From JBBRHQ01 sp963840235 (lineage in GTDB: Bacteria > Actinomycetota > Thermoleophilia > Solirubrobacterales > 70-9), in assembly GCA_963840235.1 (NCBI GenBank), contig CAWIYC010000001.1, forward strand, positions 1 through 64,000: 64,000 nucleotides of DNA, given 5' to 3'. Below the pieces are notes generated by a model, which made no database searches, was not told the DNA's origin, and saw nothing but the letters and a program-made list of their open reading frames with translations. Of the stretch, positions 1 through 9,554 are shown in pieces (within the stretch, counting starts at the first letter, position 1; each line of letters begins with the position of its first letter). Both the position numbers and the translations under genes were made by a program.

Positions 1-52
1 GCTGATGAGGACGAGCAGTCTGTCCGCGCCTCCATTCGATGAGGAGAGAGCT

Positions 53-955
53 ATGCAAACACCGCTGGAAATAGAATTCGAGGAAATGGCTGCCAGTCCT
101 TCGAGGGCGACCTGACCGCCGATCTGCTCGACTGGGCCGCCGGCGCCGGGGCGCGGGTCAGCGCGATCGACCCGACGCCTCCGCAGCGGCTGCTGGAGCT
201 GCACGAGCGCAGACCCGAGCTGGAGCTGGTCCGGGAGACAAGCCACGAGGCGCTGGCGCATCTCGACCTGCCCGACGCGATCATCATCGACGGCGACCAC
301 AACTACTACACGCTGAGCGAGGAGCTGCGCCTGATCGAGGAGCGGGCCCCGGGGCCGGGGCGCCGCTGCTGATGTTCCACGACGTCAGCTGGCCGCACGC
401 CCGCCGCGACACCTACTACGCGCCGGAGCGGATCCCCGAGGAGCACCGCCAGCCGCTTGCCCACGACGTCTGCATCGCCCCCGAGTGAGCCCGGCGTGGG
501 CGAGGACGGGATCCGCTACGAGTGGGCCGCCGAGCGCGGAGGGCGGTCCCCGCAACGGCGTGCTCACGGCGATCGAGGACTTCATCGGCGACCGTCAGGA
601 GTGTGCGGCTGGCGGTGATCCCGGCCTTCTTCGGCTTCGGCGTCCTCTGGCACAGCGGACGCGCCGTGGGCCGGACGCCGTGGCCGCGATCGTCGACCCG
701 TGGGACCGCAACCCGATCCTGGAGCGCCTGGAGGCGGACCGGGTGACCAGCCTCTGCGTCCGGCTCGGGCAGGCGGCGCAGCTGGAGGCCGCTCAGGCGC
801 GCCTCGCCCGGCAGGAGCAACTGCTGCGCGAGTTGCTCGGGTCGAGCGCCTTCGCGGTCGGCGACCGTCTGGCCCGCCTCCGCCATCGCGGCGCCGCCGG
901 CTCCTGGCGCGAGCAGGTCGAAGAGGCGCTGGGCGCCCGCGACGCCTCCGGCTGA
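53..955 (+). pseudogene. Class I SAM-dependent methyltransferase, multiply frameshifted
   Basis: Pieces of one methyltransferase-like protein lie in successive plus-strand frames. The first (from about base 88) contains GCQSFEGDLTADLLDWA, then ARVSAIDP and DAIIIDGDHNYYTLSEEL, which resemble the post-I and acidic-loop regions of class I methyltransferases in sugar or antibiotic clusters. After a shift near 359 comes LLMFHDVSWPHARRDTYY, and after further shifts near 485 and 600 a C-terminal coil (ILERLEADRVTSL onward) ends at 955. The SAM-binding glycine loop is not clearly visible and the true start may lie before the window. The likely substrate is a sugar or lipid-linked glycan, judging from the neighbours. 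Whether the breaks are real decay or sequencing indels cannot be decided here; runs of C and G near the breaks favour indels. Confidence 0.55.
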
Positions 956-975
956 GGCGCCGCCCGAAGGAGCGC

Positions 976-1894
976 TCAGCCCGGCTTGTCCGTGCCGCGG
1001 GGTCTGAACGCCCGGGCGAAGGCGCGCAGCGGCGCCGTCAGGCGCCAGCTCGGCCCCGCTGGTCACCTCGTCGAGCTGACGCTGGAGGTGCTTGGCGCGG
1101 GCATTTCCGATCACCTCGGCGACGCTGGCGAAGGCGCGGGCGGCTTCGCGCTCTGCCGTGGCCCGCCTGGCCTGCTTCTTCCAGTCGATCTCGCCCCCCT
1201 CGGGGCCGACGATCATGTGCTCCCACTTGTCGGCCAGCTTCATATGGGCCTCGATCCAGCCCTCGACCTCGCTGATCAGGCCGAGCGAGTGATGGTGGAT
1301 CACCTGGAAGTCGGCGGTCACCACCTTCTTCCCCGCCTCACGCGCCTGCATGCAGATGTCGAAGTCGTATCCGTGCAGCGCCTGGCCCAGGGTTTCGTCG
1401 AAGCGGAGGTTCTGCACTGCCCACGGGGATAGCGCCATGACGAAGCCGTCCAGCATGTCCACTTCGCCGAGCCGGGCGTGGGAGGGGATGTTGGTGCGGT
1501 CCCAGGTCAGCGCCGGCACCTCGCCGCCGCCCATCTCCTTGTAGCGGTGCGTGAAGGAGGCCCAGGTGGTGGACCCTTCCCACCAGGCGATGCTGCGGAC
1601 ACCGATCGCCCCGGCGCAGCCGACCAGCGCCACCTCGGGGTCGCGCAGCGCTTCGCGGATCGTCGCGCAGAAGTTGGGGTCGACGATCTCGGCGTCCTGG
1701 TGCATCAGCACCAGCGCCTCGAGGTCCTCGCGGTCGAGGACCTGGTTGATCATCAGGTTGTAGTTGCGGAAGATCGTCCCCGCGCTCTCCAGGCCGAGGA
1801 TCTCCGAGTCGGGCTCGGCGACGAGGTTGATCCCGGGCTCGGCGTAGCTCTTGAAGTCCGGCCGGGAGGTGATTGCGCAGCCGAAAGCGATCAA
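976..1894 (-). CDS. GT2-like glycosyltransferase (StrF/Glyco_tranf_2_5 type), one frameshift
   Basis: Starts at TTG 1894 with IAFGCAITS. The domain runs about 250 residues: ALVLMHQDAEIVDPNF carries the DxD-like nucleotide-sugar site, GCAGAIGVRSIAWWEGS is characteristic of the StrF-type GT2 subgroup, and GYDFDICMQAREAGKKV is the acidic acceptor-side motif followed by an HHH cluster. In the starting frame the protein would run on into unrelated sequence. Dropping one base from the C run at 1054-1057 instead gives the typical tail SWRLTAPLRAFARAF and a stop at 976. That single-base homopolymer shift looks like a sequencing error, so I annotate the corrected end. It probably adds a sugar in the cell-surface glycan pathway of the neighbouring genes; acceptor and donor are unknown. 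Confidence 0.75.
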
Positions 1895-1968
1895 TTGGCG
1901 CGGGTGTGAGCTGGTGTTGGGATTGGGCGCTGGAAGTCGGACATCGCGGGTCGGGCGCCTCAGCCTCG

Positions 1969-1974
1969 TAGCAT
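1969..1974 (+). promoter_or_regulatory. Candidate -10 (TAGCAT) for a leaderless transcript
   Basis: TAGCAT ends 9 nt before the GTG start at 1984, and no Shine-Dalgarno sequence lies between. The same arrangement recurs before many other genes in the window. No convincing -35 is visible. Confidence 0.4.
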
Positions 1975-1983
1975 CAGCGCCCA

Positions 1984-2591
1984 GTGGAGTCCGAGAAACT
2001 ACCCGAGAGCAGCAATTACGCGAAGTTCCAGACCTCGAACCCGGTGGTGCGGGCGCTCTTCGACAGGTTCTTCAGCCGCGTGCGGGGGATCGTCGAGGAT
2101 GTGCAGCCGGCCTCCGTGCTCGACGCGGGATGCGGTGAGGGAGAGACACTGGCGCCGGCTGACCGGTGCGCTCCCGGAGCGGGTGGCGGCACTCGACATC
2201 AGCTCCGAGGCGGTCGAGTTCACCGCCCGGCGGTTTCCCTCGGCGGAGGTGTGCGCAGGGGTCGGTCTACGAGCTTCCCTTTCGCCGACGACGCCTTCGA
2301 CCTGGTCCTCTGCCTCGAGGTTCTCGAGCACCTGCGCGATCCTCCGACGCCGCTTTCGCGAGCTTGCCCGCGTCAGCGCCGGGTCGGTCGTCGTATCGGT
2401 GCCACACGAGCCGTGGTTCCGCGTCGGCAGCCTGATCCGCGGCAAGTACGTGAGGACACTGGGCAACCATCCCGAGCACATCAATCACTGGAACCCGCGA
2501 ACGCTTGCGACCGCTGCTCGAGACCCGGTTCGAGGTGGTCAGCCTGGACCGCTCGCTTCCCTGGCTGATCGCCCACTGCCGGCTCCGCTGA
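1984..2591 (+). pseudogene. Class I SAM-dependent methyltransferase, several frameshifts
   Basis: Starts at GTG 1984. The first frame gives FQTSNPVVRALFDRFF and the SAM-binding motif I SVLDAGCGEGETL (residues about 44-56). After a shift near 2150 the next frame reads ALDISSEAVEFTARRFPSAE (motif II with acidic Asp). Another shift gives LPFADDAFDLVLCLEVLEHL (motif III/IV), then SAGSVVVSVPHEPWFRVGSL, and finally SLDRSLPWLIAHCRLR with a stop at 2589-2591. The order is that of an ordinary methyltransferase of about 200 residues, so I infer one gene with at least four single-base errors, not several genes. It converges with the GT2 gene to its right. The substrate is unknown. Confidence 0.6.
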
Positions 2592-3566
2592 CGGGCCGGG
2601 TCGGAGCCGGCGCCGACGACGCCGTCGATCTGGGGCTCGTCGGAGCCGGGGCCCGTGCCCTCGCGGCGAACGAGGACCAGCATCTGGCCCAGCAGTCCCA
2701 GCGTCAGCAGCTGGATCCCGACGACGATCAGCAGCACTCCGAGGAAGAGCAGGGGTCGCTGTCCGATCGCCTCGCCGCTGATCTTGAGGATCGTCAGGTA
2801 GACGGAGATCGCCAGCCCGACGATCGTCAGCGCCAGGCCCGAGCCCTCCGAAGAGGTGAAGCGGGCGGTTCTGGTAGCGCCCGAGGAAGGTGACCGTGAG
2901 CAGGTCGAGCGCACCCCGCAGATAGCGCTCGCAGCCCGAACCGCGAGCGCCCGTGGCGGCGCTCGCGGTGGTTGACCGGCATCTCGGCCACCCGCCATCC
3001 CTGCTGGGTCGCCAGCACCGGGATGAACCGGTGCATCTCGCCGTAGATCTCGAGCGAGCGCGCGCACTCTCCGCGGTAGGCCTTCAGGCCGCAGTTCATG
3101 TCGTGCATGCTGCAGGCCGGAGAAGCGGGAGGTGACCCTGTTGAAGACGCCCGAGGCCAGGCGCCGGCTGAGCGGGTCGCGCCGGTCGCGCTTCCAGCCG
3201 GAGACGATGTCGGCGCCCTCCTCGAGCCGCTCGAGCAGGGCGGGGATGTCGGCCGGGTCGTCCTGGCCGTCGCCGTCGATGGTGACGATCACGCGTCCCC
3301 TGGCTCTGGGCGAAGCCGGTCGCCAGCGCCGCCGACTTACCGAAGTTGCGCCGCAGCCGCACCCCCGCAGCCAGGGCCGCTCGGCTGGCGATCCGCTCGA
3401 CCAGCTCGAAGGAGCCGTCGGTGGAGCCGTCGTCGACGACGATCACCTCCCAATCCGCGGTCCGAAGGCGCGCAGACGCCTGCTCGATCTCCTCCAGCAG
3501 GGCTGGGAGCGCCTCGCCCTCGTTGAGGGCGGGGATGACCACCGAGAGGTCGACCTCGGCGCTCAT
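2592..3566 (-). pseudogene. GT2 polyprenyl-phosphate glycosyltransferase (DPM1/ArnC-like), frameshifted
   Basis: ATG 3566 begins SAEVDLSVVIPALNEGEALP, followed by WEVIVVDDGSTDGSFELV and RRNFGKSAALATGF, the classic GT2 fold start with the first Asp motif. After a shift near 3300 comes VTIDGDGQDDPADIPALLE (the DxD/QDDP metal-UDP site) and SGWKRDRRDP. Another shift near 3110 gives MNCGLKAYRGECARSLEIYG. The C-terminus has two hydrophobic spans (LALTIVGLAISVYLTIL; PLLFLGVLLIVVGIQLL). This layout is typical of membrane-bound enzymes that load a sugar onto undecaprenyl phosphate. The start overlaps the preceding gene end as ATGA, suggesting coupling. The true stop is uncertain, because the frame stays open into the opposite methyltransferase. 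Confidence 0.6.
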
Positions 3567-5253
3567 CGCAGCCTGCACAATCCGCAGCGGGGTCGCGGCA
3601 GTGAGCAGCTGCCAGGGCGGGTCGGCGTCGTCGCCGGCAGCCGCAGCTCCGCCGGCGACGCCGGCGCCAGATCCCCGACCGGGATCGATGCCGCGGCGAA
3701 GCGCCGGACCGCCACCGGGCCGCCGGCGCCGGGCGTCCTCAGGACCGCGCCGCCGGGGGCAGATCGATCGACACTCCCGTGCCCTCGGGAGCCGCACGCA
3801 GGCGGCAACTGCCTCCGCGCCGCGGGCAGTGTGGCGGGCGCGCAGCGCCAGGCCGAGCGCCGTCGACCAGGACCGCGTCGGCGCGGGCGCGAATCGGCTC
3901 TCGGTTGCCCGAGAGGTCGCTCCGGCGTGAAGCCCGAGCGCGCCGTACGTGCCGCGCGGCCTCCAGGTAGGCAGCCGGTCGGCGGCTCGCCCCTGGCTCG
4001 TCGACCTCGGCGAAGGGGAAGCGAGAGCGTCGCGTCGATGCCGGCGCTGTCCGCGGGTCGAAGGCCGGATCGGCATTGGCCCGGCGAGTCGAGCGCGGCT
4101 CAGCTCGGCCCGTAGCGAGGGCGATGTAGGTGACGGTAGGCAGGCCGGCGCTCGTCCCGCAGCCACGCCAACGTTGGTTGCGACGCCGACTGCGGCCACC
4201 GCAGAACAGGACGCCAGCGATTGAAGCGCGGCTCCAGCGGACCCCCGCGGCGCCTCGGCCGCGACCAGCAGGACGGCGATCGCGCCCGGGAACAGGTAGC
4301 GGGGGTCGTCGGGCGCGCGGAACCTTGCGCGAGGCTGACCAGCGCCCAGAGCACGACCGGCAGGGCCAGGACCGCCCACAGCGTGTCGGGGATCCGCCTC
4401 GCGAAAAACGCCAGCCGAGCGCCGCGATCGCGATCAGGGCAAGGGTCGCACCGACCCGGAACGGCAGACGCGCCGAACGGGTAGTCGAGTCCTGTGAGAG
4501 CCCCGAGCACCGCGCTGAAGGCCTCGAATGCCCGGCGCTGGGAAGCGGAGAATGTTGCGAGGTCGATCTGGTTCCCGCCGTTGATCGCCGCGCCGAGGGA
4601 CCATAACCACCAGGCGCCGTAGAGGGCGAGCGGGAATCGCAGCGACCCAGAGTCGCCGCCAGCGCTCTCGCGGCGATCAGCACGAGTAGACCCCGATCGC
4701 GGCGACGAAGGCGAGCGCGACCGTGTAGGTCGCGAGCCCGAGGCAGAGCAGGGCGCAGGCGCCGAGGTCGCCGCCGCGGTCGTCGCGCTCCAGCGCCAGC
4801 AGGGCGCCGATCCCGCAGCCGAGGGCGCCGACCACGGTGAAGCCGTTGCCGGTGAGGACGTGGAGCGAGTCCGAGCCGAAGACGAGGAGAACCAGGCACG
4901 GGGCGAGCGCCACGATGGCCGCCGACCCGGCGCTTCGCGAAGACGAAGAAGAGGGCGACCGTGAGCAGGATCGCTGCGACAGTCAGCAGGCGGAACGGGA
5001 GGTAGGTCGCGCCGAAGATCTCCAGGCCGAGCTTGTAGATAAGGCGTGAGGTCAAAGTCAGATGCCCGCCGTGCGGCTGCAGCGCATCACCGAGGCCAAG
5101 GTCAGGGCTCTCCATGAACCAGACGAGCTCGTCGATGGTGAAGGTTCCACCGCGACCGAACCAGAGGATCAGCGCCCCCGCCGCGACCATCGCCAGGCCG
5201 AGCGCGGCCCTCGCCAGGCGCTTCTGATCGGATTGGGCGAGCCAGGCCCTCAC
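3567..5253 (-). pseudogene. Polytopic membrane protein, tandem paralogue of the 5250-6863 gene, frameshifted
   Basis: Starts best at GTG 5253, whose GTGA overlaps the TGA of the upstream paralogue (5252-5250). The opening residues VRAWLAQSDQKRLARAAL lead into a first membrane helix and ILWFGRGGTFTIDELVWF, closely matching the upstream copy. The rest is spread over different frames: LAPCLVLLVFGSDSLHVLTG, GALTGLDYPFG, RYLFPGAIAVLLVAAEA and WQLLTAATPLRIVQ all have counterparts in the same order in the intact copy. The breaks are therefore single-base shifts within one gene of about 540 codons. The last frame runs into the ATGA start of the GT2 gene. The function is not known; a multi-pass enzyme of glycan assembly is a guess from context. 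Confidence 0.55.
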
Positions 5254-6863
5254 AGCGGGCACACTCGCAACGGCGACGCCCTGCTCAGCAGCTGCCATGG
5301 CCTCGACGCGCCATCAGCCGGGAGGGCGAGCTCAACCGGCGCGTTGGGGAGAAGGGTGCCGAGTGGGATCGAGGCAGCGGTTGCGAACCGGCGCAGCGCC
5401 AGCTGTCTCGCTGGGCCCCGGGTCTCCAGGGTGGCGCCTCCTGGGGGAAGATCGATCGCCAGACCGGCGCCGGGCGTTGAGCGCATCACTCGGCACCCCG
5501 CCTTCTTCGGGCCGGCGCCAACTACCGGAGTCAGCGCCGGCTGCATGGCGCCAACAAGACCACGGTCGACGCGTGCCCGCACCGACTCCGGCTGGCCCGG
5601 GACCTCCTGCGCCGAGAAGCCGACACCCCCGTAGCGCCGAGCAGCGGCCAGGTAGCTCGCCGTAGGCGGCTCACCCTTCTGGCTCAACTCGGTGAAAGCG
5701 TCGGTGAGCCCAAGACTGTTGCCCTCGGGGATGTAGTCGGGGGCGGCGTTCGGCCCGGCAACTTCGAGGGCGGTCAGATCGGCCCTTGAAGGTGTCGCGT
5801 AGAAGGTGCGCCAATTGGCCCCGCCGTCCCTGAGCAGGGCCACGTTTGTGGCTGCCCCGACCGCCGCGACCGCATAAAGCGAAATCAGAGCGAAGCGGCT
5901 CCAACGGGCGCCACGAGCCGCTTCGGCGGCGACCAGCAGGAAGGCGATGGCGCCCGGGAAGAGGTAGCGGGGGTCGCTCGGGCTCCGGAACTCGCTCGAG
6001 TTGACGACCAGGGCGATCAGGCTCCAGAAGATGACCGGCACTGCCAAAATCGCCCACAGCCTGTCGCGGACTCCCCCGCGTAACAGCAACCAGCCAAGCG
6101 CGGCGAACGCGACCAAGGCCAGCGCGGAGCCTGCCGCGGCGGCCGCATTGCCGAACGGGTAGTCGAGGCCGGTGAGAGCTCCGAGCGTCGCGGAGAGCGT
6201 CTCGAAGGAGGTGGCGGGGATGAGCAGGACGTTGGAGATCGTGGTCGAGCTCTCGCCGCTCCCCGGCAGGTCCCTCGCCCATAGCCACCATGCCGTGTAT
6301 AGGGCGATTGGCAGCGCCGCAACCCAGAGCCTCGTCAGCCGCTTCGAGTCGAGGCAGAGGTAGACACCCGCGGCGACGGCGAAGGGGATCGCCACCGTGT
6401 ACGTGGCGACGCCGAGGCAGAGCAGGGCACAGGCGCAGAGGTCGCCGGGGAGGTCGTCACGTTCGAGGGTCACCAGGGCGCCGATACCGCAAGCCAGGGC
6501 GCCCACCACCGTGAAGCCGTTCCCGTTGAGGGAGTGCAGGGGGTCCGAGCCAAAGACGAGCAGAACGAGACACGGCGCGAGAGCCGCAAGGGCGCCGACC
6601 CGCCGCTTTGCGTAGACGTAGAGGAGGCCGACCGCGAGCAGGACCGCCCCGACGGTCAGCAGCCTGAAGGGCAGGTAGCCCGCTCCGAAGACCTCGAGCA
6701 TGGCCTTGTAGACGATGCGCGAGGTGAAGGTGAGGTGGCCACCGTGCGGTTCGAGGGCGGAACTCAGATGGAGATCAGGACTTTCGGCGAACCAGATCAG
6801 CTCGTCGCCGGTGAAGGTCAGCCCCCTGCCGAACCAGATCATCAATGCAGCCCCGGCGGCCAT
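5250..6863 (-). CDS. Polytopic membrane protein of unknown function
   Basis: This 537-residue protein has about ten hydrophobic segments in its first 340 residues (for example LPFRLLTVGAVLLAVGLLYVY and LAPCLVLLVFG) and a soluble C-terminal part of about 190 residues. A loop after helix 1 carries an acidic site, FTGDELIWFAESPDL, and HGGHLTFTSR follows. An acidic pair right after the first helix plus a soluble C-terminal domain resembles the general plan of GT-C glycosyltransferases or mannosyltransferases, but I recognise no family signature. ATG 6863 is the first good start; homology with the downstream copy extends some 15 residues further upstream, so the true start could be a rarer codon. 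It leads a leftward, translationally coupled operon with its paralogue and a GT2 gene. Confidence 0.7.
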   Translation of the reverse strand: MAAGAALMIWFGRGLTFTGDELIWFAESPDLHLSSALEPHGGHLTFTSRIVYKAMLEVFGAGYLPFRLLTVGAVLLAVGLLYVYAKRRVGALAALAPCLVLLVFGSDPLHSLNGNGFTVVGALACGIGALVTLERDDLPGDLCACALLCLGVATYTVAIPFAVAAGVYLCLDSKRLTRLWVAALPIALYTAWWLWARDLPGSGESSTTISNVLLIPATSFETLSATLGALTGLDYPFGNAAAAAGSALALVAFAALGWLLLRGGVRDRLWAILAVPVIFWSLIALVVNSSEFRSPSDPRYLFPGAIAFLLVAAEAARGARWSRFALISLYAVAAVGAATNVALLRDGGANWRTFYATPSRADLTALEVAGPNAAPDYIPEGNSLGLTDAFTELSQKGEPPTASYLAAARRYGGVGFSAQEVPGQPESVRARVDRGLVGAMQPALTPVVGAGPKKAGCRVMRSTPGAGLAIDLPPGGATLETRGPARQLALRRFATAASIPLGTLLPNAPVELALPADGASRPWQLLSRASPLRVCPL

Positions 6864-6969
6864 CGCCGCGAGGAGGCCGGCCCGAGCGACCCGGTCCTGA
6901 TCTGAAACGGTCAGTTTGCTGCCCTTTCCTGCGATGGCGTCGCCGGACCCTAGCCGCTCGCCCTCCCCC

Positions 6970-6975
6970 TATGCT
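6970..6975 (+). promoter_or_regulatory. Candidate -10 (TATGCT), leaderless start
   Basis: TATGCT ends 6 nt before the ATG at 6982, and there is no Shine-Dalgarno sequence. The intergenic space to the divergent membrane-protein gene is only about 120 bp, so both promoters must lie here. Confidence 0.45.
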
Positions 6976-6981
6976 GGCCGC

Positions 6982-8052
6982 ATGGCAACCGCGATAGTCA
7001 GCGGCTCGGGAGGCCTGATCGGGTCGGAGTCGGTCAGGTGCCTGGTCGAGGATGGCTGGGATGTGGTCGGGCTCGAGAACGACATGCGGGCACGTTTCTT
7101 CGGCCCCGAGGCCTCGACCGCTGCGGTGACGGCAGGACTCGAGGCCGACTACTCGGAGTTCGTTTCCCTGGAGGTGGACATCCGCGACGCCGAGGGCGTC
7201 GATCGCGCCTTCCGCGAAGCGCCGGGCAGGGTCGAGCTGGTGATTCACACCGCTGCCCAACCGTCACACGACTGGGCCGCCCGCGAGCCCCTGACCGATT
7301 TCGGTGTCAACGCGACCGGAACGCTGAACCTGCTCGAGGCGACCAGGGCGCACGCGCCCGTCGCGCCCTTCGTCTTCTGCTCGACCAACAAGGTCTACGG
7401 AGACACGCCCAACCGGCTCCCGCTGGAGGAGCTGGAGACCCGCTACGAGCTGCCGGAATCGCACCGCTTCCACCAGGGGATCGACACGTCGATGTCGATC
7501 GACGCCTCGACCCACTCGCTGCTGGGCGTCTCCAAGGCTGCGGCAGACCTCCTCGTGCAGGAGTACGGCCGCTACTTCGGCATGCCGACGGTCTGCTTTC
7601 GCGGCGGCTGCCTGACCGGGCCTCAGCACGCCGGCGCCGAGCTTCACGGGTTCCTCGCCTACCTGATGCGATGCACCGTTACCGGAACCCCCTACACGGT
7701 CTTCGGCTATTCGGGGAAGCAGGTCCGCGACAACATCCACAGCGCCGACCTGGTCGCCTGCTTCATGGAGTTCCACCGCGCTCCCCGGGCCGGCGCCGTC
7801 TACAACATCGGGGGCGGGCGATTCAGCAATTGCTCGATGCTGGAGGCGATCGATGCCTGCGAGCGGATCAGCGGGCGCGAGCTCAGCTGGGAAGCGAGTC
7901 CCGATGCCCGCATCGGCGACCATCAGTGGTGGATCTCCGACCTCTCCGAGTTCCGCGCCGAATACCCCGGGTGGAGGCCGCCGCGCGGGATCGAGGAGAT
8001 CCTCAAGGAGATGCACGACGCCAACGTCGAGCGCTGGGCCGCGAAGGCTTGA
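6982..8052 (+). CDS. NAD-dependent epimerase/dehydratase (CDP-paratose 2-epimerase-like SDR)
   Basis: A 356-residue extended SDR. It begins MATAIVSGSGGLIGSESV, giving the Rossmann GxxGxxG near residue 8. VFCSTNKVYGD (about 130) is the active-site serine/threonine strand seen in CDP-paratose/tyvelose 2-epimerase-like enzymes, and RGGCLTGPQHAGAELHGF plus GKQVRDNIHS are further family blocks. The position of the usual catalytic Tyr in YxxxK is occupied by Leu (LGVSK). The likely role is epimerisation or dehydration of a nucleotide sugar for the surface glycan; the exact substrate is open. ATG 6982 was chosen over an in-frame upstream ATG because the Rossmann strand follows directly. TGA at 8050-8052 overlaps the TTG start of the next gene. 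Confidence 0.85.
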   Translation: MATAIVSGSGGLIGSESVRCLVEDGWDVVGLENDMRARFFGPEASTAAVTAGLEADYSEFVSLEVDIRDAEGVDRAFREAPGRVELVIHTAAQPSHDWAAREPLTDFGVNATGTLNLLEATRAHAPVAPFVFCSTNKVYGDTPNRLPLEELETRYELPESHRFHQGIDTSMSIDASTHSLLGVSKAAADLLVQEYGRYFGMPTVCFRGGCLTGPQHAGAELHGFLAYLMRCTVTGTPYTVFGYSGKQVRDNIHSADLVACFMEFHRAPRAGAVYNIGGGRFSNCSMLEAIDACERISGRELSWEASPDARIGDHQWWISDLSEFRAEYPGWRPPRGIEEILKEMHDANVERWAAKA

Positions 8053-9536
8053 GCCGGTCACCTGCGGCCGCCGCTCTCGACTCGGACCTCGAGGTCCGAG
8101 TCGATACGCCCCTTCCGGCCACCTTCGAGATCGGTCGCGGCAACGCGATCTTCCTGCTGGGGTCCTGCTTTCATCGCCGTCTGCCGATCAGGGCCCTGCG
8201 CGTACTCATCGGTGGTAGCGACGCCCGGGCTGCGGCGACCCGGATGCCGCGGCTGGACCGCCCCCACTACCGCAGCGGCTTCTGGGCGATCGTCCCCATT
8301 CCCCGGAGTGAGCCCGAGGGCGCGGCCGAGGTCGCGGTCGAGGCCCGGCTGGGTGAAGGAGAGGTGGCACGGGCCCGGCTGGGGACGATCGAGCTGCTCC
8401 CGGGCATGAGTGCGAAAACCGCCGATCCACGGCCCGGCCCGGTGCAACTGGGGTCCCGACCGGAGCTGATCTCTATCTGCATGGCCACCCACAACCCCGA
8501 CCCCGACCTGCTGGCTGCGCAGGTCGCCTCGATCCGCGCCCAGACCGATCGCGACTGGATCTGCGTCGTCAGCGACGATTGCTCGGAGCCCGCGAGCCTG
8601 GCCCGGATCAGGGTCGAGCTCGGCGACGACCCCCGCTTCAGCCTGTCGCCGTCGGAGCGCCGGCTCGGCTTCTACCGGAACTTCGAGCGGGCCCTGCGCC
8701 TGGCGCCGTCGGAGGCCGCCCTGGTTGCCCTCGCCGACCAGGACGACCGCTGGTTCCCGGAGAAGCTGGCGGTGCTACGGGGGGCGATCGGCCACTCCCA
8801 GCTCGCCTACAGCGACCAGCGGCTGGTCAGCCCCGACGGCGAGGTGCTCGCCGACACCTACTGGACGACCCGTCGCAACAACCACACCAACCTCGCGTCG
8901 CTGCTGATCGCCAATACCGTCACCGGCGCAGCCTCCATCTTCCGGCGCGAGCTGCTCTCCTACGCGCTGCCCTTTCCCCCGGCGCCGGGGTATCCCTACC
9001 ACGACCACTGGCTTGGCCTGGTGGCGCTGGCGACCGGGAGTCTCGCCTACGTGGACCGGCCCCTCTACGACTACGTCCAGCACGGCGACGCGGCCCTGGG
9101 CCACGCCCGCGCCAACGCGCCGGCGAGTGCCCGGATGGCGTGGCTTCACCGGCTTCGCCGCGGCCGGCGGCCGATGGTCGGCTGGCGCTCGACCTACTTC
9201 CTCGAGTGCTGCCGGCTGACGCTGATGGCAACCGTGCTCCTGCTGCGATGCGACGACCGCCTCAGCCCGGCCAAGCGGCGCACCCTCGAGCGCTACCTTC
9301 GGGCCGAGCGCTCGCCGCTGGCCGCCTCCTGGCTGCTCGGGCGCTCGCTGAGGTCGCTGAGCGGGCGAAGCGAGACCCTCGGCGCCGAGCGCAGGCTGGC
9401 GACGGGCATCGCCTGGAGGCACGCGCTGGGGCTGCTGGCGCTGGGGCGGGACCGTCCCTGGCCGGGCGTCAGTCAGGACGCAGCCCTGCCGGAGGGCTAC
9501 CAGCCGGGCGCGGCCCACCGCCCCGAGGATGACTGA
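8049..9536 (+). CDS. Glycosyltransferase family 2 with N-terminal accessory domain
   Basis: 495 residues starting at TTG 8049, which overlaps the upstream stop as TTGA. Residues 1 to about 130 form an unassigned domain with alternating charged and hydrophobic strands. From about residue 138 a GT2 domain follows: LISICMATHNPDPDLL, ICVVSDDCSEP, RLGFYRNFERAL, ALADQDDRWFPEKL (the DxD metal-binding site) and VTGAASIFRREL. The C-terminal 150 residues are Arg-rich and helical. The arrangement, a small extra domain before a GT2 of the rhamnosyl/galactosyl type, suggests addition of one sugar to a lipid-linked chain before the ABC exporter encoded next. There are no transmembrane segments; it is likely a peripheral cytoplasmic enzyme. 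Confidence 0.85.
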   Translation: MSRSPAAAALDSDLEVRVDTPLPATFEIGRGNAIFLLGSCFHRRLPIRALRVLIGGSDARAAATRMPRLDRPHYRSGFWAIVPIPRSEPEGAAEVAVEARLGEGEVARARLGTIELLPGMSAKTADPRPGPVQLGSRPELISICMATHNPDPDLLAAQVASIRAQTDRDWICVVSDDCSEPASLARIRVELGDDPRFSLSPSERRLGFYRNFERALRLAPSEAALVALADQDDRWFPEKLAVLRGAIGHSQLAYSDQRLVSPDGEVLADTYWTTRRNNHTNLASLLIANTVTGAASIFRRELLSYALPFPPAPGYPYHDHWLGLVALATGSLAYVDRPLYDYVQHGDAALGHARANAPASARMAWLHRLRRGRRPMVGWRSTYFLECCRLTLMATVLLLRCDDRLSPAKRRTLERYLRAERSPLAASWLLGRSLRSLSGRSETLGAERRLATGIAWRHALGLLALGRDRPWPGVSQDAALPEGYQPGAAHRPEDD

Positions 9537-9554
9537 CGCCATACTTCCCGTCCG

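Noticed and set aside
6916..6981. Upstream in-frame ATG for the epimerase-like gene
   Set aside because: It adds 22 Pro/Ser-rich residues before the Rossmann strand and would bury the likely -10 TATGCT inside the gene.
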